DNA of 64,000 nt from Actinomadura macra NBRC 14102 (GTDB taxonomy: Bacteria; Actinomycetota; Actinomycetes; Streptosporangiales; Streptosporangiaceae): contig NZ_BCQT01000006.1 in the NCBI RefSeq assembly GCF_001552215.1, forward strand, positions 496,001-560,000, written 5' to 3'. The notes below the pieces were generated by a model, which saw nothing but the letters and a program-made list of their open reading frames with translations, was not told where the DNA came from and did no database searches. Position 1 is the first letter of the stretch. Each line of letters opens with the position of its first letter. The position numbers and the translations under genes were made by a program. Positions 27,042 to 35,433 of this stretch are shown here, piece by piece.

Positions 27042-27706
27042 GTGCGGTCGATACCCGATTCCGGTGTGGACAGCCGGTACAGGACCGGCCCGACGTTGCC
27101 CTTGACCGGGTCGAACGTCCCGTACCGGGGGTTGACCTCGATGTGCAGGCCGTCGGCGGTGGAGCGGAACAGGTCGTTCCACCGCTTCCCGGCCACGGCG
27201 GTCTGGAGGCTCTGCGGGTTGCCGTCCGCGCCGAGCCGCTGCATGACGAGCCGCTGCGTCGCCAGGAAGCGGGCCAGGTCACGGGTCTTGTCCCGGGGCA
27301 GCCCGCTCGCCAGCGTGATCGACTCCGCGCCGCCCTTCTGGTTCAGCAGGTCGACGGCCTCGTCGGTCCTCCCGTCGGGCACCGCCACCCCCTCCGAGGC
27401 CGCCATCTTCGCGGCGACGTGGAAGTTGACCAGCAGCGTCAGCGCGTCGCGCAGGTCGGACTCGCCGGAGTCCTCGCCCATCCCCTCGGCCGGGTCGACC
27501 GAGCCGGCCCGCATCCGGTTGGCCATCGGGTCGTCCTTGAACTGCTCCCGCCAGTCCCGGACGGTCTGGCTGAGCGAGGTGACGGTGATGCGGTCGTCGC
27601 CGACGACGGCGGCGGTGCCGGCCTTCGCGGTGCCGCCGCTACAGCCGGCCAGCGCGCCGGCCGCCACCAGGGCGGCCACCGCGACCTTCACGGACTTACC
27701 GAGCAC
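27038..27706 (-). CDS. SurA N-terminal-domain lipoprotein (chaperone-like)
   Basis: 222 residues. The signal peptide ends at the lipobox LAGC (Cys near 22). Residues 30-160 match the SurA N-terminal chaperone domain: AAVVGDDRITVTSLSQTVRDW, then helical segments. No parvulin peptidyl-prolyl isomerase domain follows, so only a holdase function is predicted, on the outer membrane face. It lies between mfd and mazG as in many actinomycetes, and its stop overlaps mazG. Confidence 0.82.
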   Translation of the reverse strand: MLGKSVKVAVAALVAAGALAGCSGGTAKAGTAAVVGDDRITVTSLSQTVRDWREQFKDDPMANRMRAGSVDPAEGMGEDSGESDLRDALTLLVNFHVAAKMAASEGVAVPDGRTDEAVDLLNQKGGAESITLASGLPRDKTRDLARFLATQRLVMQRLGADGNPQSLQTAVAGKRWNDLFRSTADGLHIEVNPRYGTFDPVKGNVGPVLYRLSTPESGIDRT

Positions 27707-27760
27707 GGGGACCCCATCTCGTCGCTGTCTCGTCGATGATCACTTCAGATCCGCGCCAGC

Positions 27761-30700
27761 CTAGGCGCGGACCGGTTCGAGGAACAGTGCCTCGACCAGG
27801 TCGGTCGCCCACGCCAGCAACTCCTGGTCGCGCAGCGGACGGCCGCCGAGCGCCGCGGTCTTCGGCGCCGGCACCAGCAGCGTGTCCGTCGCCGGCTTGA
27901 GGATGCTCTTCGGGTACAGCCGCTGCAACCTGACCTGCCTGGAGTCGGGCAGGTGCACGGGCGTGAACTTGACGAACGTGCCCTGGAGGGTGACGTCGGT
28001 GAGCCCCGCCCGGCGGGCCTTGGCGCGGAACCGTGCCACTTCGAGGAGGTTCAGCACGGGGACGGGCAGCGGCCCGAACCGGTCCTTCAACTCCTCGTGC
28101 ACCGCCTCGATCTCGTCCTCGGACGTGATCGCGGCGATGCGGCGGTAGGCGTCCAGGCGGAGCCGCTCCCCCGGCACGTACTCGTGCGGCAGGTGCGCGT
28201 CCACGGGCAGCTCGACCTTGGTCTCGACCGCCTCCGGCTCGCGGCCCCCCTCCTTCAGGTCGCGGACGGCCTCACCGATCATCCGGACGTACAGGTCGAA
28301 GCCGACGCCGGCGACATGCCCGGACTGCTCGGCACCGAGGATGTTGCCCGCGCCGCGAATCTCCAGGTCCTTCATCGCCACGTACATGCCGGCGCCGATC
28401 TCGGTGTGCTGCGCCAGCGTCGCGAGCCGCTCGTGCGCGGTCTCGGTCAGCGGCTGCTCCGGCTGGTACAGGAAGTAGGCGTACGCGCGCTCGCGGCCGC
28501 GTCCCACCCGTCCCCGGAGCTGGTGGAGCTGCGAGAGCCCGTACATGTCGGCGCGGTCGACGATCAGCGTGTTGGCGTTCGGCACGTCCAGCCCGGACTC
28601 CACGATCGTGGTCGCGACCAGGACGTCGTGGTTGCGCTCCCAGAAGTCGACCATGACCCGCTCCAGCTCATGCTCGTTCATCTGGCCGTGCGCGGTCGCG
28701 ACCCGCGCCTCCGGGACGAGCCTGGCCAGGTTCGCCGCGACCTTGTCGATCGACCGGACCCGGTTGTGCACGAAGAACACCTGGCCCTCGCGCAGCAGCT
28801 CGCGCCGGATCGCCGCGGCGATCTGCTTCTCCTCGTAGGGCCCGACGAACGTCAGGACGGGGTGCCGCTCCTCGGGCGGGGTGAGGATCGTCGACATCTC
28901 CCGGATGCCGGTGAGGCCCATCTCCAGCGTCCGCGGGATCGGCGTCGCGGACATGGCGAGCACATCCACCTGCGTCCGCAGCCGCTTCAGCTCCTCCTTG
29001 TGCTCGACACCGAACCGCTGCTCCTCATCGATGATCACCAGTCCGAGGTTCTTGAACCGGGTCTGCGACGACAGGATGCGGTGCGTCCCCACGACCACGT
29101 CCACGCCGCCCTCCGACAGCCCGCGCAGCGTCTCGCCGATCTCGGTGTCGGACTGGAACCTGCTGATCGGCTTCACCACGACCGGGAACGCCCCGAACCG
29201 CTCGGAGAACGTCGACATGTGCTGCTGGACGAGCAGTGTCGTCGGCACGAGCACCGCGACCTGCATCCCGTCCTGGACGGCCTTGAACGCCGCCCGCACC
29301 GCGATCTCGGTCTTGCCGTAGCCGACGTCACCGCAGATCAGCCGGTCCATCGGGACGGGCTTTTCCATGTCGCCCTTCACCTCGTCGATGGCGGCGAGCT
29401 GGTCGGGCGTCTCCATGTAGGGGAAGGCGTCTTCCAGCTCCCGCTGCCACGGGGTGTCGGCGCCGAACGGGTGCCCGGGGCTCGCCATCCGCGCCGAGTA
29501 CAGCCGGATCAGCTCGCCGGCGATCTGCTTGACCGCCTTGCGCGCCCGGGACTTGGCCTTCTGCCAGTCGGCGCCGCCCAGCCGGTGCAGGCTCGGCGCC
29601 TCACCGCCGACGTAGCGGGTCAGCTCCTCCAGCTGGTCGGTCGGGACGAACAGCCGGTCGCTCTTGGCGTACTCCAAGATCAGATATTCGCGGGTGGCGC
29701 CCTGGACGGTCCGGCTGACCATCTCCACGTACCGGCCGACGCCGTGCTGCTCGTGCACGACGTAGTCGCCCGGCTTGAGCTGGAGGGGGTCGATGCCGCC
29801 GCGCCGCCGCGACGGCATCCGCCGCATGTCCTTGGTGGAGGACTTCTGCCCCGACAGGTCCGTCTCGGTCAGCACCGCGAGCTTGACCGACTCCCACGTG
29901 AAGCCGTTCTCCAGCAGCCCGGTCGCGACGTTGACCAGCGATGGCTCCGGCGGCCCCGGCAGATCGGTGAGCCGCGCGCCGAGCCCCTCCTCGCCCATCA
30001 GCTGGACGAGCCGCTCGGCGGGCCCGTGACCGGCCGTGACCAGCACGACCCGCCAGCCGCCGTCGATCCAGCCCTTGACGTCCCCGACCACCCGCGACGT
30101 ATCGCCCCGATACGCCTCCGCGGGCTGAACCCCCAGGTTGAGCGCCTCGCCCTCCGGGTTGAGAGCTGTCACGCTCCACCGGGGCAGCCCCAGCTCCGCG
30201 CTGTGGGCGCGGACGTCCTCCAGCGACCGGAACGCGGCGGCGCCCAGGTCGATCGGCGCCTCGCCGCCGGCCGCCGCGTTGACCCAGCTCGCCTCCAGGA
30301 ACTCCTGGCTGGTCCGGACGAGCTCCACCGCGCGGGTCCGGATCCGCTCCGGCTCGCACACCAGCAGCGCCGATCCCGCCGGCAGCAGGTCGGTCAGCAG
30401 CTCCATCCTGTCGGCGAGGACGGGAGAGAACGCCTCCATGCCCTCGACGGTGTCCCCATCGGCGATCCGGCCGAGGATCTCCTCCAGCGCCGGGTGCTCG
30501 GACGCCAGCCGCCGTGCGCGCCGGCGCACCTCGTCCGTCAGCGGCAGTTCCCGGCACGGCGGTGCCCACAACCCGTCCTGCGCCACTTCGAGGGAGCGCT
30601 GGTCGGCGGCCTTGAAGTAGCGGATCTCTTCGACGGTGTCGCCCCAGAACTCCACCCGCAGCGGATGCTCCTCGGTGGGTGGGAACACATCCAGGATCCC

Positions 30701-31294
30701 GCCGCGCACCGCGAGCTCGCCGCGCTTCTCCACCAGGTCGACCCGGTGGTAACCCGCGTCCACCAGCCGCCGGACGACGTCGTCCATCTCCGCGTCCTCG
30801 CCCGAGGACAGCCGGACCGGCTCCAGGTCGGCCAGCCCGGACACGATCGGCTGGAGCACCGCCCGGATCGGCGTCACGACCACGTCCAGGCCGCCGCCCC
30901 GGCCGGGGCCCGCACCGGCCTCGCCCGCCGGGTCGCCGGCGTCGGGGTGGACGAGCCGCCGCAGCACCGCGAGCCGCTGCCCGACGGTGTCCGAGCGGGG
31001 TGACAGCTTCTCGTGCGGCAGCGTCTCCCACGCCGGGAAGTGCGCCACCCGGCCGGGGTCGAGCAGGCTCGACAGGGCCGCGGTGAGGTCCTCCGCCTCG
31101 CGGCCCGTCGCGGTCACCGCGAGCACCGCGCCGCGCCGTCCCGCGGGCGCGCCGGTGGCGCGTGTGAGCGCCGCCGCCAGGATCGGCCACAGCGACGGCG
31201 GCGCGACGACCTCGTGGTCCACCCGCGCCTGCTCTAGCGCGCGCTCCAGCCCGGGGTCGGTGCACGCAAGGTCAACAAGTCCGATGAGCGTCAT
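27761..31294 (-). CDS. mfd: Transcription-repair coupling factor
   Basis: 1177 residues from the ATG at 31294, where family similarity begins (MTLIGLVDLACTDPGLE). The N-terminal UvrB-like region binds UvrA. A CarD-type RNA-polymerase-interacting domain is near residues 510-590 (KPGDYVVHEQHGVGRYVEMV). The translocase has GDVGYGKTEIAVRAA (Walker A), VIIDEEQRFGVEHKE (DEEQ box), SATPIPRTL and QLRGRVGRGRERAYAY. A TRCF domain ends the protein. It releases stalled RNA polymerase and recruits UvrA to transcription-blocking lesions. The ribosome site is weak. Confidence 0.96.
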   Translation of the reverse strand: MTLIGLVDLACTDPGLERALEQARVDHEVVAPPSLWPILAAALTRATGAPAGRRGAVLAVTATGREAEDLTAALSSLLDPGRVAHFPAWETLPHEKLSPRSDTVGQRLAVLRRLVHPDAGDPAGEAGAGPGRGGGLDVVVTPIRAVLQPIVSGLADLEPVRLSSGEDAEMDDVVRRLVDAGYHRVDLVEKRGELAVRGGILDVFPPTEEHPLRVEFWGDTVEEIRYFKAADQRSLEVAQDGLWAPPCRELPLTDEVRRRARRLASEHPALEEILGRIADGDTVEGMEAFSPVLADRMELLTDLLPAGSALLVCEPERIRTRAVELVRTSQEFLEASWVNAAAGGEAPIDLGAAAFRSLEDVRAHSAELGLPRWSVTALNPEGEALNLGVQPAEAYRGDTSRVVGDVKGWIDGGWRVVLVTAGHGPAERLVQLMGEEGLGARLTDLPGPPEPSLVNVATGLLENGFTWESVKLAVLTETDLSGQKSSTKDMRRMPSRRRGGIDPLQLKPGDYVVHEQHGVGRYVEMVSRTVQGATREYLILEYAKSDRLFVPTDQLEELTRYVGGEAPSLHRLGGADWQKAKSRARKAVKQIAGELIRLYSARMASPGHPFGADTPWQRELEDAFPYMETPDQLAAIDEVKGDMEKPVPMDRLICGDVGYGKTEIAVRAAFKAVQDGMQVAVLVPTTLLVQQHMSTFSERFGAFPVVVKPISRFQSDTEIGETLRGLSEGGVDVVVGTHRILSSQTRFKNLGLVIIDEEQRFGVEHKEELKRLRTQVDVLAMSATPIPRTLEMGLTGIREMSTILTPPEERHPVLTFVGPYEEKQIAAAIRRELLREGQVFFVHNRVRSIDKVAANLARLVPEARVATAHGQMNEHELERVMVDFWERNHDVLVATTIVESGLDVPNANTLIVDRADMYGLSQLHQLRGRVGRGRERAYAYFLYQPEQPLTETAHERLATLAQHTEIGAGMYVAMKDLEIRGAGNILGAEQSGHVAGVGFDLYVRMIGEAVRDLKEGGREPEAVETKVELPVDAHLPHEYVPGERLRLDAYRRIAAITSEDEIEAVHEELKDRFGPLPVPVLNLLEVARFRAKARRAGLTDVTLQGTFVKFTPVHLPDSRQVRLQRLYPKSILKPATDTLLVPAPKTAALGGRPLRDQELLAWATDLVEALFLEPVRA

Positions 31295-31620
31295 TCGCCA
31301 GCTACCCGATCCGCCCCGACAGGGGCCGCTCCGGCGCTCCCGCCGGTTCTCGCGCGGGCCCCCCGTCCAGCCTCGGGGCAGCCCGAAGTACCGAGATCCC
31401 AGCGGACCCCGGTGCCGGGTACCAGGGTACGCGCCCGCCAGAGCCCGCGTGCAGGCCCCGAGTCCCCCCTTAGGCCGACCGGGGTGCGGGCAGGATGCCC
31501 GCGGGTGCCGTCCCACCACGGTGCGGCTGGTCATGACCTTTTATCGGGGCGCGACACGACGGTAACCAAGAATGGGCAAATAGCGGACAGAGTGCAGTCG
31601 GACGATTACGCTGCGAGATT
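31295..31620. other. Intergenic region between mfd and a methyltransferase gene
   Basis: No gene seen. It contains a candidate mfd promoter (separate entry), implying a long mfd leader of about 240 bases, and an AT-richer stretch at 31590-31620 with TTACGCT just before the forward start codon. Confidence 0.5.
31540..31569 (-). promoter_or_regulatory. Promoter candidate for mfd
   Basis: On the minus strand TTGGTT and GATAAA are 18 bases apart. No nearer promoter for mfd is evident. Confidence 0.35.
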
Positions 31621-32709
31621 GTGACCGATCTGCGTACGCCGCCGGTCAGCGACGGCGATCTCTTCTCAGAACGCGCCCGCCAGTACGCCCTCGAGAAGCC
31701 CTTGCAGCGGATCCACATCCTGGAGGCGGGCTGCGGCTGGGGCACGGGGCTGGAGCTCGGCGACCGCGACCGCCAGGTCACGGGGGTCGATCTGGAGTCC
31801 CCCGAGCTGCGCGCCCACACCTGCGAGCGCACCGACCTCGACACCTGGTACCTGGGCGATCTGCGCACGGTGCCCATGCCGCCGCGCGCCTACGACGTGG
31901 TGCACGCCTCCTACCTGATCGAGCGCGTCCCGCACGCCGAACTCGTCCTGGACCGGTTCGTCGCGGCGCTGAAGCCCGGCGGGCTGCTGCTGGTCCACCT
32001 GCGCGACCGCAACACCGCGTTCGGCTTCCTCGACCGGCACCTCCCCCGGTGGATGCACGCGCCCGGAAGGCGAAGGAAGACCCGGCCGGGCCGGGCCGCC
32101 CGGGCCGCCCGCGGCGCCCACGCCCGCGTCGCCTACGCCGCCACCGACTCCGACTCCGGCTCCGACTCCGCCACCGGCTCCGGCTCCGCGGCAGGGCCCG
32201 CCGACCCGGCGACGAGCGCTGCCGCGGAGCCGGCCACCACGGCACCGCTCGCCGCCCGTCCTGAGGCCCGGCCTGAGGCCCAGCCTGAGGCCCAGCCTGA
32301 GGCCAGGCCGTCCGCCGCCCCCTCCCCCCAGTCGTCGACCGGGTCGCCGCCGCAGCCGGCGGAGGAGCAGTTCGGACGGCGGCGCGAGCCCCGGCGGGGG
32401 CACCGGGCCGCGGCGAAGGACGCCGACCCCCGTCCCGGCCGGAACAGGGTCGCCCACCCGCCCCGCGCCGTCTACGACCGGGTCGCGTCCCGGCAGGGAA
32501 TGCAGTGGTACTGCGTGATGCGCGGGCTGGTCGTCGCCGAGGAGTACACCTCCCGGCAGGCCATCGACGCCCTCGGGGCCGGAACCGGCCTCGCCGACGT
32601 GCTGTGCCGCCTCGTGTCGGCGTTCAGCCGCGGTCGCCTCACCGCAGACCACAGCGAGGTCACGATGGTCATCCGCAAGCCGGAGAACCGTTTCGCCAGG
32701 GTGATCTGA
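31621..32709 (+). CDS. Class I SAM-dependent methyltransferase with a long low-complexity insertion
   Basis: 362 residues from a GTG start with no ribosome site and TTACGCT close upstream, so probably leaderless. Residues 1-135 hold the Rossmann part: LEAGCGWGTGLEL (motif I), VTGVDLESPELR, YDVVHASYLIERV and LKPGGLLLVHLRD. Residues about 140-275 are a basic Arg/Ala region followed by Ser/Asp and Pro/Glu/Ala repeats. Family-like sequence resumes at residue 280 (HPPRAVYDRVASRQGMQWYC). The insertion appears to interrupt the C-terminal lobe. Substrate unknown. It faces away from mfd. Confidence 0.8.
   Translation: MTDLRTPPVSDGDLFSERARQYALEKPLQRIHILEAGCGWGTGLELGDRDRQVTGVDLESPELRAHTCERTDLDTWYLGDLRTVPMPPRAYDVVHASYLIERVPHAELVLDRFVAALKPGGLLLVHLRDRNTAFGFLDRHLPRWMHAPGRRRKTRPGRAARAARGAHARVAYAATDSDSGSDSATGSGSAAGPADPATSAAAEPATTAPLAARPEARPEAQPEAQPEARPSAAPSPQSSTGSPPQPAEEQFGRRREPRRGHRAAAKDADPRPGRNRVAHPPRAVYDRVASRQGMQWYCVMRGLVVAEEYTSRQAIDALGAGTGLADVLCRLVSAFSRGRLTADHSEVTMVIRKPENRFARVI
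32261..32308 (+). repeat. 12-bp tandem repeat in the methyltransferase gene
   Basis: Four copies of CTGAGGCCCRGC encode (R/Q)PEA repeats in the disordered insertion. The third position of the unit varies little, suggesting recent slippage expansion. Confidence 0.75.
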
Positions 32710-32877
32710 GCCTCCCGGCCACCCGGGCCGAGGTGCGCCCACCGGCGCCATCGCAGTATTTTTCCTGCAGTACGTTTTCCAGGGGAAACGGGGCGCGGGG
32801 TGGCGTCCGCGTGCACACGACACTGGCACATGACATGGCTCGGCCCGGCCCTGCGCCGGGCGGGATCGGAGACTGCG

Positions 32878-34350
32878 GTGACCGCCGAAGCCGGCCTACC
32901 CGACACGCTGCGCGACTTGCCCACCTGGACGCCGGACGCACGCGAGCTCGCCGATATGGAGCTCGTCCTGGCCGGGGTGTACCGGCCGCTGACCGGGTTC
33001 CTCGGCTCGTTCGACACCGCGATGGTCATCGCCGGCGGGCGGCTCGCGGACGGGACACCCTGGCCGGTGCCAGTCACGCTGGCGGTCCCGAAGGAGCTGA
33101 CCGACCACGAGCGGATCGTCCTGCAGGACCCGGAGGGCGTCCCGCTGGCGGTGCTCCAGGTCGTCGAGAGGTGGCAGGACCCCACCACGAACGCGTGGCA
33201 GCTCGCGGGGCCTCTGGAGGCTCTCCGCGCGCCGGCGCACGGACCGTTCCACCGTCTGCGTCGCCGTCCCGACGAGGTCGAGCCCGGCGCGGGGCCGCTG
33301 CTCGCCGTCGCCACCGGCGATCCCCTCCACCGCAAGCAGCTCGGCCAGCTCCGCCAGGTGGCCGAGGGTCTCGGCGCCCGCGTCCTCGTCCTGCCGCTGC
33401 TGAGCGGCGCGCACGACGAGTCCCTCGTCCGGGCGGTGCTGGGCGTGCGCAAGGAACTGCCCGAGGGCACCCAGATCATCCCCGTGCCGCTGCCCGCGCG
33501 CGGCGACGCCCCGGACCGTGACATTCTCCTGCACGCCCATGTCGCCGCCGCCTACGGCGCCACGCACCTGCTCGCCGAGCGGGAGGTGGAGGGCACCGCG
33601 ATCCCGGTGGCCGTTCCCGAGCCCTGGGCGTACGACGCCGACGTGGAGGTCTGGCGGCCGGTCGCGCGGATCGAGCCCGACCACGTCCAGGCCGAGCTGA
33701 CCCCGGAGCGGCTGGGCGAGTTGCTGGACGCCGGGGAGCCCGTCCCCGACTGGTTCACCCCGCCCGCCGTCGCCGCCGAGCTGGCGCTGGCGCGGCCGCC
33801 CAAGCGCTCGCGCGGCATCACGGTGCTGTTCACCGGGCTGTCGGGGTCGGGCAAGTCCACGGTCGCGCGGGGCCTCGCCGACGCGCTGGTCGAGCGCGGC
33901 GGCCGGACGGTCACGCTGCTGGACGGAGACGTCGTGCGGCGGCTGCTGTCGGCCGGGCTGACGTTCTCGCGCGCCGACCGCGACGCCAACGTCCGGCGGA
34001 TCGGCTTCGTCGCCGCCGAGATCACCCGGCACGGCGGGGCGGCGATCTGCGCGCCGATCGCACCGTACGCGGCGACCCGCGCGGAGGTGCGCCGCATGGT
34101 GTCGGCCGCGGGCGACTTCGTGCTCGTCCATGTGGCCACGCCGCTGGAGGAGTGCGAGCGCCGCGACCGCAAGGGCCTGTACGCCAAGGCGCGGGCGGGT
34201 CTGATCCCCGAGTTCACCGGCATCTCCGACCCCTACGAGGCGCCGGACGACGCCGACCTGACGCTCGACACCTCCCGGCTGACGCCGGACGACGCGGTCG
34301 CACGCGTCCTGGACCTGCTCGTGGAAGGCGGCTGGGTCAGGCCGGAGTAG
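32878..34350 (+). CDS. cysC: APS kinase fused to a degenerate ATP-sulfurylase domain
   Basis: 490 residues from the GTG at 32878, with CGGAG upstream; earlier in-frame ATGs lack one. Residues 1-310 resemble bacterial ATP sulfurylase. The catalytic QTRNPLHRAH motif has become ATGDPLHRKQ: the Gln, the Asn and the second His are lost, so sulfurylase activity is unlikely. Residues 320-490 are a complete APS kinase: P-loop GLSGSGKST, DGDVVRRLL, FSRADRDANVRRIG, IAPYAATR and KGLYAKARAG. It phosphorylates APS to PAPS in the cytosol. APS would come from CysDN encoded at 56.8-59.0 kb. Confidence 0.9.
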   Translation: MTAEAGLPDTLRDLPTWTPDARELADMELVLAGVYRPLTGFLGSFDTAMVIAGGRLADGTPWPVPVTLAVPKELTDHERIVLQDPEGVPLAVLQVVERWQDPTTNAWQLAGPLEALRAPAHGPFHRLRRRPDEVEPGAGPLLAVATGDPLHRKQLGQLRQVAEGLGARVLVLPLLSGAHDESLVRAVLGVRKELPEGTQIIPVPLPARGDAPDRDILLHAHVAAAYGATHLLAEREVEGTAIPVAVPEPWAYDADVEVWRPVARIEPDHVQAELTPERLGELLDAGEPVPDWFTPPAVAAELALARPPKRSRGITVLFTGLSGSGKSTVARGLADALVERGGRTVTLLDGDVVRRLLSAGLTFSRADRDANVRRIGFVAAEITRHGGAAICAPIAPYAATRAEVRRMVSAAGDFVLVHVATPLEECERRDRKGLYAKARAGLIPEFTGISDPYEAPDDADLTLDTSRLTPDDAVARVLDLLVEGGWVRPE

Positions 34351-34494
34351 CGGCCCCGAGCCGTCGACGGGCGTCGGTGGTCGCCTCGGGCCTGCCCGTC
34401 CGCCCTACCTGTTTGTCCCACTTCGCCCCGGTTACAACAGCGACCTGATGTCCTTTAAGGTGTTAGGGAGTTTTTCCGATATAGCTGGTAGGTC

Positions 34495-35433
34495 ATGGCG
34501 ATGGACTTCGATTGGACGATGGCGGGCGGCTCCTTCCTGGTCGCTATCGTCGTCGGGCTGACCGGGATGGGCGGCGGCGCGCTGATGACGCCGATGCTCG
34601 TGACGTTCTTCGGCGTGAGCCCGCTCGCGGCGGTCTCCAGCGACCTCGTGGCCGCGGCCGTGATGAAGCCCGTCGGCAGCGCCGTCCACTACCGCCAGGG
34701 CACGATCAACATGCGGCTGGTCGGCTGGCTCTGCCTCGGCTCGGTGCCCGCCGCGTTCTCCGGCGTGCTGCTCGCCCGCGCGCTCGGACACGGCGAGCGG
34801 GTCGAGGACGTCATCAGCAAGGCGATGGGCGTCGCGCTGCTCATCGCGGCGGCCGGGCTGGTCGTCCGCGGCTACCTGGCCCACCGGGGCCGCTCCGGCG
34901 CGCGCACGGACGGCGGGCAGACCCCCGAGATCACGATCCGGCCGGTGCCGACCGTACTGGTCGGGCTGGTCGGCGGCCTGGTGGTCGGCATCACCTCGGT
35001 CGGCTCCGGCTCACTGATCATCGTCGCGCTGCTGGCCCTGTACCCGGCGCTCAAGGCCAACCAGCTCGTCGGAACGGACCTGCTCCAGGCGGTGCCGCTG
35101 GTATTCGCCGCCGCGCTCGGCCACCTGCTGTTCGGCGACTTCCGGATGGAGGTCACCGCCGCGCTGCTCGTCGGTTCGATCCCCGGCGTCTACCTCGGCT
35201 CGAAGGTCTCCGCACGCGCGCCCGGCGGCCTGATCCGCCGTGTCCTGGCGCTGGTGCTGGTCGCGTCCGCGCTCAAGATGTTCGGCCTCGGCGCGGTGCC
35301 GCTGGCCTGGACGATGGTCGTGCTGGCCGCCGCGACCGTGGCCGTGTGGCTCGTCCAGCGCGGCCGCACCGCCCGGTCCGAGTCCGGCGAGGGGACGGCG
35401 CGGGACCTGTCAGCCGACCAGCTCGTCCACTGA
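34495..35433 (+). CDS. TauE/SafE family sulfite/organosulfur exporter
   Basis: 312 residues, about eight membrane helices in two repeats. The first repeat has VVGLTGMGGGALMTPML and SSDLVAAAVMKPVGS; the second has LVVGITSVGSGSLIIVAL and NQLVGTDLLQAVPL. These Gly-rich half-helices are typical of TauE/SafE. The family exports sulfite, sulfoacetate or related anions. Its position next to APS kinase suggests relief of sulfite or another sulfur anion (inference). It overlaps the convergent flippase gene by 24 bases. Confidence 0.87.
   Translation: MAMDFDWTMAGGSFLVAIVVGLTGMGGGALMTPMLVTFFGVSPLAAVSSDLVAAAVMKPVGSAVHYRQGTINMRLVGWLCLGSVPAAFSGVLLARALGHGERVEDVISKAMGVALLIAAAGLVVRGYLAHRGRSGARTDGGQTPEITIRPVPTVLVGLVGGLVVGITSVGSGSLIIVALLALYPALKANQLVGTDLLQAVPLVFAAALGHLLFGDFRMEVTAALLVGSIPGVYLGSKVSARAPGGLIRRVLALVLVASALKMFGLGAVPLAWTMVVLAAATVAVWLVQRGRTARSESGEGTARDLSADQLVH

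Noticed and set aside
27953..31003. A 1016-codon open frame on the plus strand opposite mfd
   Set aside because: mfd on the minus strand has every helicase motif; the opposite frame resembles no protein and has no ribosome site.
32878..33800. Active ATP sulfurylase
   Set aside because: The ATP-binding HxxH motif and neighbouring residues are substituted, so only the kinase activity is claimed.
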